The notes below the pieces were generated by a model. That model did not search any database and was not told the DNA's origin. It saw only the letters and a list, made by a program, of their open reading frames with translations. From Amphiura filiformis (taxonomy: Eukaryota > Echinodermata > Ophiuroidea > Amphilepidida > Amphiuridae): DNA of 64,000 bases. The DNA is taken from assembly GCF_039555335.1 (NCBI RefSeq), contig NC_092635.1, forward strand, positions 67,988,058 to 68,052,057, in the 5' to 3' direction. A program made the position numbers and the translations under genes. This document shows, piece after piece, positions 36,203 through 46,358 of this stretch (position 1 is its first letter; the number at the start of each line of letters is the position of its first letter).

Positions 36203-36274
36203 GATGGCATAGCTCAGTGTTAGAGCATCAGACTTGTAATGTCAATATCGTTGGTTCGAATCCGCCTGCCAGCA
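36203..36274 (+). other. tRNA-Thr (UGU)-like sequence, probably decayed
   Basis: 72 nt with TAGCTCAGTGTTAGAGCA (D arm and box A), anticodon loop TTGTAAT and GGTTCGAATCC (box B). The acceptor pairs 6 of 7, but the anticodon stem keeps only 3 of 5 pairs. A tRNA-derived repeat or pseudogene is more likely than a working gene. Confidence 0.5.
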
Positions 36275-36316
36275 ATGGTTATTATGATTTTAATGCTACG
36301 CTACAATTTGTTCAAT

Positions 36317-36382
36317 TTTTTTCATTTATTTATTTATTTATTTATTCATTCATTCATTCATTCATACATTCATTCATTTATT
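36317..36382. repeat. (TTTA)n / (TTCA)n microsatellite
   Basis: TTTATTTATTTATTTATTTA passes into CATTCATTCATTCATTCATA. Simple repeat within the 3.65-kb element. Confidence 0.9.
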
Positions 36383-37479
36383 TAAATAATTTGATATATT
36401 TGAAAGGGGTATTTGAGCAATTTGAAATTTTTACCCCGTATAATCCTATGGGGTCATTTTGAACCCACCCCTCCCAAATTGCCAAAACCTATGAGTTTAA
36501 ATCATACATAATGATCAGTACGTCAATCATGAGTGAACACCGGTTGGTCACTGCATTTATTTGGGAATGGGTAGGCACTGCAGCTTGATTCACCATCCAC
36601 AACATGATAATGTGTGCACTATCAGTAATGGGCCTTGCAATTGAAATGCCTCAAGCTTTTAATCCGATATGCAGATTATCTATTTGTTTTCATGAATTGG
36701 AAGACATTCTTTGATGTATAGAGGGTATTCATTACTACGTCATTGATGTGATTGCTCATGCATAAAATTCCTCCACATAGGTTGTTTAGCTTAATGGGGA
36801 GAGTGACCTCTTGAAATGATGATCACAGTTATCTTTGAGTTATTACAGTGAGGCCCACGTACAATGTTCAACACAAAGTGAACAATGCTATAACTTGGAG
36901 GACAAACAAACCAACACCGCCAAATTCGACTGACATGTGTACAACGTGGGAAGCTATGGGGAAATTGAACACTTGTTGTCTGATCATGCATGTGTTTATG
37001 GTTCGGGTAGCGGTTACTTAGCAACTCTCGTTCCGCTTGGGTTTATTGCATACACTCTATTACTGAGCTCAATGATCTGAAATTACTGGAGTGTGAGGTC
37101 AGCATAGTATTTTATTAACAGAAAATATAGAGGCCCTGCATGACATTATCGATTGGTTCCAAACAAAGGATTTGAGCCGGTGTCCTTCACCGTAGTTATG
37201 GCGGAGTGCAGTCCATTCAATCAAATGTTGTCATCAACCTATTTGATTGCAATCATGCTTTTGTTGAATGCATTTGAGTAGTCCGCCATATTTACGGGAT
37301 GATATGTCACATGCAAGGCCTCTATTCTCCAAATTCATTTCCTAATGTATGTGAGAATGATACAATAATGACATGATGAACATAGTCATTGATGCATCAG
37401 TTTTAAAATAGAATAGGCGGTTACCATATTTGGCGGTTCTCGGCTGGGCGCGATTACCAGGCTGATGGTGACATGTCCA

Positions 37480-38250
37480 TATGACAGTTTTACAAATTTG
37501 ACCTCAGATGACCCTGGCGACCCCAAAATGACCTTCCAAAATGTGGCTCTAAATGTTGACTGTACCCACCAAGTTTCATGCCCATACGACAGTTTTAGTA
37601 ATTTGACCTCAGATGACCCCTGGGTGACCTTGGATGACCCCAAAATTATCTAAACTTATAACTCTAAATGTTGACTGTACCCACCAAGTTTCATGCCCAT
37701 ATATGAGTTTTTACTAATTTGACCTCAGATGACCCGTGGTGACCTTGGATGACCCCAAAATGACCTCCAAAAAATGTTGTTTTAAATGTTGACTGTACCT
37801 ACCAAGTTTCATGCCCATACGACACTTTTTAGTAATTTGACCTCAGATGACCCCTGGGAGCGGACCCCGGTGTCAGATGACTTTAAAACGAACATAAACA
37901 TCTTCTTGACAGGACAGAACTACACCCACCCACCGAGTTTGAGCCCCGTACGACCTAGTTTCATGCCCATATGACAGTTTTAGTCATTTTACCTCAAATG
38001 ACCCCTGGAGGGGGCCCTGGGGTCGGATGACTTAACGAACATGAACATCTTCTTGCCAGGACAGAACTACACCCACCCACCGAGTTTGAGTCCCGTAGGA
38101 CCTAGTTTCATGCCCATATGGCAGTTTTTAGTCATTTGACCTCAAATGACCCCTTGGAGGGGGCCCCGGGGACGAACATAAACTTCTTCTTGCCAGGACA
38201 GAACTACACCCACCCACCGAGTTTGAGCCCCGTACGACCTACGACGGCCT
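37480..38250. repeat. Two adjoining tandem repeat families of about 116-121 bp
   Basis: 37480-37860: about three to four units with TTTGACCTCAGATGACCC and GTTGACTGTACCCACCAAGT (starts at 37555, 37670, 37788). 37860-38250: about three units with ACAGAACTACACCCACCCAC and GAGTTTGAGCCCCGTA. Both share TTTCATGCCCATA. They lie within the 3.65-kb element. Confidence 0.8.
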
Positions 38251-39232
38251 CACATTAGCAGTCACAGACAAAACCTAAATCTACAGAATATATCCATTAC
38301 TCGTCTCGAAAGAGCTCAAAATAAATAACTTAGAAAATTTTCTTGATGTCCTTTAACATGTTTCCACAGTTAACCATCGTTAGCCATGGATATCTATGCT
38401 GTAGAACTGACCGGTGACTAAGTCCGATTTATTGGGACGTTTATCGACCATCAACGAGTAATGATCGCTCAAAAATATAAAATGTTTAGAAAATAATGTT
38501 GATATCTTTCATATTGAAGATTCGATTATATGCACACAAAGCTACTATTTCACCAAAGATCACAATATCAAGTGCATATATTTTATACATGTATTCTATT
38601 TGTATGTAAATTTATATATTTTTATATTGCAAAAATAAAGAACAAATTAATATCTTCAAATAGTCGCCGGGTCAATGACAAATTTGATATTGAATAAGGT
38701 TTCGTACAACGAAATAATTGTATATAATTTATTTTAATAAATAAAATCAGTGATTATTATAATATATATCGGATTATGGGATGCGTGTTTTATTGACTTG
38801 TAATCTTGTAGTTTGAATCCTATTATTGAATCCCCTTGTCGAGTAGCGTAGCCATTTTAGTGTGAGGAGCCAAAGCAAAATGTCCGTCACCATTTGTTAA
38901 TGTTTAGTCCCAATAGTTCAATTTTAAGGATAATTTACCCTTTGCCATCCCCATTTTATTCCAGAAAATGTTATGTGGGGGGCGGTTTTCCCCAGTTCTC
39001 AGGCTACCCCAGACCCCCCCCATATTTTTGTGACTCGCCCTGTCGCCCACCTTAGCCTACTCCACTGAAGTTTCATGAATCATGATTGTAAGTAAAACAG
39101 AAACGAAATGAATGAAATAGGGATGAGAAAAAAAATTATATTCCTAAAGTTTTCTGATTTATAGAATAAAAAAAATCTATAATTAAAAAGAGAAAGAAAA
39201 AGGTTACTGACGTAGAGAAGAAAAAACTTTCG

Positions 39233-39305
39233 TGCCCCGTGTGAGGCTCGAACTCACGACCTTCAGATTATGAGACTGACGCGCTGCCGACTGCGCCAAC
39301 GAGGC
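39233..39305 (-). tRNA. tRNA-Met (CAU), elongator type, copy in segment B
   Basis: Same 73-nt sequence as 4038-4110, with full acceptor stem, CAU anticodon and TTCGAGC T-loop. The immediate 3' flank lacks CCA, as expected for a eukaryotic tRNA gene. Flanks on both sides match the arms of copy A in inverted form. Confidence 0.92.
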
Positions 39306-39503
39306 CCATGAGTTTCGGTACGGAAAATGTGTTATTAATACAATATAATTTTTGTTTATTTCAAATTTCATTTTGAAATCGAATGCGGATTTTAGTGAAA
39401 AAAGCTTCCCACAACACGTATTTATCTACAGCTGATATTGGTAGGCCCTACTGCTGAAGAAGCTACAAGGCTCAGCTGATATTGATATTGAAGAAGAAGA
39501 TAT
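39306..39503 (-). repeat. Inner part of the inverted arm in copy B
   Basis: Continues from tRNA-Met through AATCGAATGCGGATTTTAGT and CAGCTGATATTGGTAGGCCC, corresponding to 12079-12240. It is broken at 39504 by the 4.3-kb element. Confidence 0.75.
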
Positions 39504-39529
39504 TAGTCCGGCTGCAAACACCATATTTT

Positions 39530-40450
39530 GGGGGTTAGATGGTTTTGCCAGTTAAAGTTTGTTTTTTTGCTGGTTATTGATCTTTGAGTGGTGTAGAAAA
39601 ATATTCCGTGGGATGTAAAATCGTCACCCTTGGGCAATCCGAGATATTCAAGATGGCCGCCACGTATCTCTGAAATAACATTCAAATGGTGTTTTAGTGA
39701 CAAAAGGTATAATACCAAATAATTATAGTGTTTTGGGCAGTTAAAGTTTGTTTTTTGCTGATAAATCATCTTTGAGTGGTGTAGAATAAGATTCTAAGGG
39801 GTGTGAAATTATCACACTTGGGCAATCCAAGATGTTCAAGATGGCCGCCACGTATCTCTGAAATAGCATTCAAATGGTGTTTTATTGACAAAAGGTATCA
39901 TACCAAATACTGTTCTGGGGAGTTAAAGTTTATTTTTTTGCTGATAAATGATCTTTGAGTGGTGTAGAATAAGATTCTAGGGGTGTAAAATTGTCACCCT
40001 TGGGCAATCTGAGATATTCAAAATGGCCGATTCGTAACTCTGAAATAGCATTCAAATGGTGTTTTAGTGACAAATGGTATCATACCAAATAATTATAGTG
40101 TTTTGGGCAGTTAAAGTTAGTTTTTTGCTGATAAATGATCTTTTAGTGGTGTAGAATAAGATTATAAGGGGGTGAAATTATCACCCTTGGGCAATCCAAG
40201 ATATTCAAGATGGCCGCCACGTATCTCTGAAATAGCATTCAAATGGTGTTTTATTGACAAAAGGTATCATACCAAATACTGTTCTGGGCAGTTAAAGTTA
40301 AATGATCTTTGAGTGGTGTAGGATAAGATTCTAAGGGGTGTGAAATTGTCACCCTTGGGCAATCCGAGATATTCAAAATGGCCGCCACGTAGGGCCTATC
40401 TCTCAAATAGCATTCAAATATTTGTTTTTTTAGTAACAAAACAAATAATT
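39530..40450. repeat. About 185-bp tandem repeats, five units
   Basis: GTTAAAG starts at 39551, 39740, 39922, 40110 and 40291 give alternating spacings of 181-189. Each unit carries TTTGAGTGGTGTAGAATAAG, CACCCTTGGGCAATCC and AAGATGGCCGCCACGTATCT. A related inverted piece lies near the right end (about 43680-43830). Confidence 0.85.
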
Positions 40451-41161
40451 ATAGCGTATTTAGTGCGCATTAATGGTAGTGTGGGCTCAATATGTAATAT
40501 ATGCACGTAGATTATGAATTGACACGCTTCAGTGATCCCAAATTGTCATGATGGCGTCCCGTGAGTTGTGTAATGTATGCTTATAACAGGCGGCTGACAC
40601 TGAAAAATTTGCATGGAAAAATGACCCGTCTCCTCCGCAGCCAATTTGGTTCCGCTCCATCGAAATCAAGCCGGTCACGGAGGAGACTACCCTCCTTTGT
40701 GTTTGTTCATTTGTGTATGGAGAGCCCTTTTGGAGTCCGGAATGACTTAGGCTACGCTCTCAGCTAGAGTCCGACGCTGCATTGCACTAGAAATACCTTT
40801 TCTGTGAAATCGCTATAGAGCCAACCGGGAGCACGTATTCGTTTTGAAAATATAGCATTAAAATTAGTATCACCCTTGTGGCCACCGTGCAGTGGAAAAC
40901 CTTAATTCTTTCATTAAAAGGAAATAAAAATTTAAAAAAACCCGGATCTACTTGTGCACCAATAAAATTGGCACAGCAATTTGTCTCAAATATGAATGAA
41001 CTTTAAGAAACATACGGGGTATGATGAACATTGACCTGACGCCATGATAGTAGGATCTATTAGTCGTTTTATATACAATGTAGGCCTATATACCGTATTG
41101 TCATAATACCAATATTTGTCATTATAGGCCTATATAATGAGTAATATCTAGCAACGTAAAT

Positions 41162-41583
41162 GTGACGTGTCATGTCAAAAGGAGACACTTTTGGGCAGGA
41201 TCGTAAATGGAGAAATAGCCAAAAATCTGCCAGTGGGTGATTTTTTCACAATTTGGGTTTGTTGCGAATTTGTGATGTTATTAATGTTAAAAATATTGTC
41301 TGATAGTTTCAGACCGGAATATAACTGGCATCTTGTATTTTGTGAGACATTTTTCAAGTTAATTCCTACTCTCAACATTGTCAATAATATTTTTAAAGGC
41401 CGATATCTCAATTTCCAATTTTATAATACCATAACTTCCGAACTCAATATCTTCGCTTAGGAATGTCCGATTTCATTGGGGAAAACGGCGTCGTGGAGCA
41501 AAATATCTCTATATTTAAGATATGTAAAAACCTCAAAATTCATAACCTGCCCAAAAGTGTCTCCTTTTGACATGACACGTCAC
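41162..41583. mobile_element. MITE with perfect 38-bp inverted ends
   Basis: GTGACGTGTCATGTCAAAAG at both ends, continuing as GAGACACTTTTGGGCAGG; all 38 bases match in inverted orientation. A possible AAAT target duplication flanks it. The open frames inside (plus 41167-41460, minus 41175-41411) start within the terminal repeats and are not taken as genes. Confidence 0.85.
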
Positions 41584-42554
41584 AAATGTGCAGTTCATAT
41601 GCACAAACGAATACTGATCTTTATGATATTCAGGTTTTTGTACATCACATATAACATGTCACATAGGAGGTCATACGTGTTGACCTTCATCTATTGTATG
41701 TGTTCATCTGTGTATGGAGAGGATTAGCGCCATTAAAACGCCATCAGTATTAGGGCGTAGTTCAGTGAACTCACCGGATTGCTATTCCAAGTAGGCTACT
41801 TTGATAATACAGATAATATGTATTAATGGGTCGAGGCGATTGCATTGAAAAACCTAATAAATTATTCATAACAGTTACGTAATCAATCGATAGTGCGGAC
41901 ACTTTTTATTTGCAAACCACCAAAATTCGTGATCTTTTAGCGTTGGAAAAGAAACCACGTGAATAGAGTGCCCTCTCAAGAATATCAACTCTCTGCTTAT
42001 AATATGTCACTGTCTTTTCGTAACATATTGAATGGTTTGCATAACCTATCATACGTTTCTTGTTATTTTATGTAATCATTCTTAACCATTTGCATAAAAT
42101 TTTACCTGTCTTTCAGACCATTTTTAGCAATAGAATACACCAATTAGATTGAATTAAAAATCATTAAATGTGTAAATATTGTCATCATGAAATATGTTCT
42201 TTAACACAAATACCTGAGAATTGTAGGTATAATTGTATGACACTCTTTGAAAATACACTTTCAAGGAGTAATTTGAGTAATAGCCCACATTTGTATGGAC
42301 TAAGGTTGAGTTTTGAAAATGACAAACTGGCCTTTATTATACAGCGAGAAAATTTGAGTATCTGATAGCAAAATGCGCGATCGTGGTGATAGCTAGGCAA
42401 ATGAAATCAGAGAACGTTTAGAAATCTCTGTGAGTGATGGGAATTAGGCATCACAGAGATCCTGTGCCTCAAGGAAGGAAGATGAGTGTGTTTTCAATTC
42501 AATGAGTGTTCCAGGTTAATTAAAGAAGAAAAAAAACAAGCAAACAAACTGTAT

Positions 42555-43430
42555 TTTTTACTGTTTTTAGTGACAAAAGCAATACACGCTGTGATGTTGC
42601 AGCATCGGAAGAAGATGCAACTGATGAATTCCTAAAACATGCTGTAGATGTCATATCTGGTGATAAGAGTCGCATTTGGAAACCTGCTGAATTGTATCAG
42701 GAATGCTGCACACATTTGGAAATCACATTAACTCGTGCTGATCGTAGGTGACTCAACTCCAAACAAACTTTGCCGAAGAGCTTCTAGTTCTTTTATCACA
42801 AAGTTATTCTATATTATTATCATATTCCGTTGCAACTTTAACGCAAGTGAAAGGTGAAGTTATATATAATGAAACTGTTATAGGCAGTAGCATATAAAGA
42901 GTAGCCAAACAGGTAGTACGAGAGTGCAAAGACATTCACATTGTAACTAAAGTCACACTACAATATCCCTATCGACGAGGATTTGGCTGCATAATCAGTA
43001 TCTGACATGCTACAATTTCCTCGCCGAAGTTGTAGAAGTCCTTGTCAGCTTTACTGATAGGCAACAAAGTCCTGTGCAAAAGCAAGCAATGGATCTTCAA
43101 GTGGCATTAGGTGTCTTACTTAGATAAACCATCTGATCGGTCCTACACTTCAAGAATTTCGGCTGCAGTTGCAGGCGCTGTTGATATTAGTCGTCAAGGA
43201 ATTGAAGGCGCTCAGCTCTGGAAGGATTGGTACAAGTTGGGCAGATAATTTTGATACAGATATAAGTTTAGATATCACCAAATGAAAAGCTATTAACCCC
43301 GAGCTGTCACTCAATACACTCCCTGCAAAAAGTCTTCCAGAATGTGTTATATTTCTACCTTTCATTTTGGTGGTGGCCATCTTGGAATTTTTATGCGATT
43401 GTAAAGAAGTAAAATGTCAAACTGGATCTG
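42555..43430 (+). pseudogene. Decayed coding remnant inside the 4.3-kb element
   Basis: Several protein-like stretches follow one another in different frames: AASEEDATDEFLKHAVDV, NFAEELLVLLSQSYSILL, QKQAMDLQVALGVLL and GRIGTSWADNFDTDISLD. Taken together they resemble a multicopy repeat-associated protein family of invertebrates with an ADNFD-type signature; this is from memory and no name is given. A plausible acceptor (TTACTGTTTTTAG) precedes the first stretch. The remnant is broken in several places and cannot encode a full protein. Confidence 0.45.
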
Positions 43431-43836
43431 CTTAATTCTAGGGTGTACATTAATTATTGTAAGAAACAAAATCTGGCATAAGAACTTTACCTTGAAACTA
43501 ATGGTTTTTGCTTATGACGTTTAACAGCGGCCATTTTGAATTGCGAGAGTGTCATGTTTAAAACTGTATATAGTTTATATTTAAAGCATCCAAAAGGAAA
43601 ATAATGTACACAAAATACTTTAAGTTATCATTTATTATGGTACCGCTAGTGAATAACCGAGCTTAATTTTATTATCCATAGCGGCCATCTTGAATATTTC
43701 TAATTGCCCAAGGGTTACCATTTTACATTCCCCAAAATCTTATTTTGTACCACTGAACATGCTGAAAGAGTAATAATCAGCAAAGAAAACTACTTTAATT
43801 GGCAAAACCATCTAACCTTGCTCTGCCACCGGACTA

Positions 43837-45270
43837 TATCTACTGCTGCTACGACTGATATGATAGTTGTATCTACTTCTGATATTGGTATTGATGAAGT
43901 AGTTATCTACTGCTGATATTTGTATTTATGAAGTAGGTATCTACTGCTGATATTGGTATTGATGAAGTAGTTGTCTGCTGCGGACATTGGTATGAGCTAT
44001 CTACTGCTGATATTGATATAATATTGGATGGCTGAGCATGATACCATAACATATCGGATGAGTCATAAAAATATCGGACGAGCCAACGGCGAGTTCGATA
44101 TTTGTATGACGAATCCGATATGTTATGGTATCATGCGAAATAAGCCATCCAATATTATCATTATTAGGTTTTCTTAACTCCTAATAACCCTGAAAACATA
44201 ATAATGGTATTGATGAAGTAGCTATCTACTGCTGATATTGGTATTAATGAAGTAGCTATCTACTGCTGATACTGCTATTGATGAAGTAGTTGTCTGCTGC
44301 TGACATTGGTATTGATAAAGTAGCTATCTACTGCTGATATTGGTATTGATGAAGTAGTTGTCTGCTGCGGACATTGGTATTGATAAAGTGGCTATCTACT
44401 GTTGACACTGGTATTGATGAAGTAGCTATCTACTGCTGATATTGGTATTGATGAAGTAGTTGTCTGCTGCTGACATTGGTATTGATAAAGTAGCTATCTA
44501 CTGCTGATATTGGTATTGATGAAGTATAGCTATCTACTTCTGATATTGGTATTGATGAAGTATAGCTATCTACTTCTGATATTGGTATTGATGAAGTAGC
44601 TATCTACTGCTGATATTAGTATTGATGAAGTATAGCTATCTACTTCTGATATTGGTATTGATGAAGTAGCTATCTACTGCTGATATTAGTATTGATGAAG
44701 TAGCTATCTACTGCTGATATTGGTATTGATGAAGTAGCTATCTACTGCTGATATTGGTATTGATGAAGTAGTTGTCTGCTGCTGACATTGGTATTGATAG
44801 AGTAGCTATCTACTGCTGATATTGGTATTGATGAAGTATAGCTATCTACTTCTGATATTGGTATTGATGAAGTAGCTATCTACTGCTGATATTGGTATTG
44901 ATGAAGTATAGCTATCTACTTCTGATATTGGTATTGATGAAGTATAGCTATCTACTTCTGATATTGGTATTGATGAAGTAGCTATCTACTGCTGATATTA
45001 GTATTGATGAAGTATAGCTATCTACTTCTGATATTGGTATTGATGAAGTAGCTATCTACTGCTGATATTCGTATTGATGACGTAGCTATCTACTGCCGAC
45101 CTTGGTATTGATGAAGTAGCTATCTACTGCTGATATTGGTATTGATGAAGTAGTTGTCTGCTGCTGACATTGGTATTGATAGAGTAGCTATCTACTGCTG
45201 ATATTGGTATTGATGAAGTAGATAGCTATATTGGTATTGATGAAGTAGCTAAATACTACTGATATTCTTA
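43837..45270 (-). repeat. Inverted 34-bp satellite, right arm of copy B
   Basis: Monomers of CTACTGCTGATATTGGTATT with GATGAAGTAGCTAT, continuing the arm after the 4.3-kb insertion. Higher-order blocks with the TATAGCTATCTACTTCTGAT variant repeat at 44520-44700 and 44820-45060. A hairpin MITE splits it near 44018-44158. Confidence 0.9.
44018..44158. mobile_element. Hairpin MITE in the satellite
   Basis: Arms TAATATTGGATGGCT and CATGATACCATAACATATCG are matched in inverted form by CGATATGTTATGGTATCATG and AGCCATCCAATATTA. About 140 bp, no coding capacity. Interrupts a 34-bp monomer. Confidence 0.8.
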
Positions 45271-45788
45271 TTAATGTTGTATAATATCGCTGTCTGCTGT
45301 CGATATTATTATTAGTATGTTTTGGAAAAGTAGCCGTCTAACGATGATGTTGTTTTTTGAAGTGACATCAGCATTGTAGCATGCTCAGGGCAGACGTTTA
45401 TCATAATTTTGTTCTCTAACAATTACATTCATATTTTGTTTTAGTACTCTCCAGCGAGTCTTCAAAAGTCGGGAAATTTACTAATTTACTCAAAACTGCG
45501 TTTTTCATAGGCTAATAAGTTAATAACCCATTATGCTAAATTAGCGACAAAGTTATGATTAGTTTTATTAGAGGCTTACATTATTCAGAAACAAGTTTTA
45601 TTAAGGAACTACCATGGATAAAATGCAATACAATGTATCGCAGTAGACATGATAGAATAGGTCTCTTTCACACGTATAGGCTACAAATATCATGTCTCTG
45701 CTCTCTCTGATGTTTTGTCATGAAGTTTAATTACATTCACAATAATACAAATAATATTACATATTAACAATTTCACTGGCCTTACTAA

Positions 45789-46024
45789 GTGATTCGTGCT
45801 GTCTTAAATGAGACGTCTACCCAAAACTATAATTTGAATAATTAAATAGTATAAAAAGTATCGTTTGACGTTTGGAATGTCAACTAAAGAAATTGAATGG
45901 GTTAATCCTATTCAATTTCTTTAGTTGACATTCCAAACGTCAAACTATACTTTTTATATTATTTAATTATTCAAATTATAGTTTTGGGTAGACGTCTCAT
46001 TTAAGACAGACCATCACGAATCAC
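45789..46024. repeat. Near-perfect palindrome, arms of about 100 bp
   Basis: GTCTTAAATGAGACGTCTAC through AAAGAAATTGAATGGG is followed after a loop of a few bases by its complement. Only two or three mismatches were found by eye. The outer edges (GATTCGTG and CACGAATC) also pair. It is probably a young foldback element. Confidence 0.85.
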
Positions 46025-46120
46025 GATATGTTAATTAGGGTCAGGGGTTACGATTACCGGGGTTAGGGTTAAGGGTTAGGATTAGTAACCCCTGACTCTA
46101 ATTAACATATATCGTGATGG
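46022..46120. repeat. Hairpin with TTAGGG-like core
   Basis: Arms CGATATGTTAATTAGGGTCA and complement ACTCTAATTAACATATATCG flank GGGGTTAGGGTTAAGGGTTAGG. The core resembles metazoan telomere repeats but has only about three imperfect units. Confidence 0.7.
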
Positions 46121-46128
46121 CATATCTT

Positions 46129-46358
46129 AGGGAACAAACCAAAAGATCGATGACGTCCTATATAAACGTAACTAGTTTCGTTTCTCAGCCGACCCTCCCT
46201 CCCTACCAGAAACGTAATAATGAAATGTTGAAAATTTTGACATAATAATAATAATAATGACACATTCTTCAGACCAATGTTTTTGTACAAACGTAATCGA
46301 GTATTTTACCCCCTAAACGAAAATAGGACGTCTTCGATCTTTTGGTTTGTTCCCTTAG
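46129..46358. mobile_element. Foldback MITE with AGGGAACAAACC ends
   Basis: AGGGAACAAACCAAAAGATC is matched in inverted form by GATCTTTTGGTTTGTTCCCT. TTA lies at both outer edges. Arms also contain GACGTCCTAT and ATAGGACGTC. No coding capacity. Confidence 0.8.

Larger units (their letters stand above)
34818..38463. mobile_element. 3.65-kb non-autonomous DNA element
   Basis: Terminal inverted repeats of about 50 bp: CATTACTCGTTGACTGCCGA at the left and the complement of ATCGACCATCAACGAGTAATG at the right, continuing through AACGCCCAATAAAG and GACTTAGTCACCGG. Copy A has the uninterrupted site CTGACTATATCGCTC near 8056, so the insertion followed the duplication. The interior contains three tRNA-like sequences, a simple repeat, and two families of about 116-121-bp tandem repeats. 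No transposase frame. The exact target duplication is unclear. Confidence 0.8.
39504..43836. mobile_element. 4.3-kb element with TAGTCCGG ends and TAT target duplication
   Basis: Begins TAGTCCGGCTGCAAAC and ends GCCACCGGACTA. Subterminal inverted similarity runs for about 70 bp (GGTTAGATGGTTTTGCCA on both sides). TAT lies at 39501-39503 and 43837-43839, and copy A has the empty site GAAGATATCTACTGC near 12237. The left 1 kb is a tandem repeat. A further MITE (41162-41583) and a decayed coding remnant lie inside. No recognisable transposase. Superfamily undetermined. Confidence 0.8.
31208..45470 (+). repeat. Segmental duplication, copy B of 4440-16150
   Basis: Direct-orientation copy of the 4440-16150 segment. 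In order it holds the three-exon gene, its downstream region, the CCTTGTCGAGTAGCGTAGCC flank, tRNA-Met (-), the AAGAAGCTACAAGGCTCAGC module, inverted 34-bp satellite and the CTCCAGCGAGTCTTCA edge. Copy A carries private insertions at 5128, 8422, 11513 and 12436. Copy B carries private insertions at about 34818 and 39504 and a small tandem duplication at 32595-33065. Confidence 0.88.

Noticed and set aside
40561-40767. 68-codon Arg/Ser-rich frame inside the 4.3-kb element
   Set aside because: No recognisable motif and no relation to the coding remnant further on.
39504-43836. Possible Polinton or other virus-like element
   Set aside because: No capsid, polymerase, integrase or ATPase segment was seen, the ends are short and the duplication is 3 bp rather than 6 bp.
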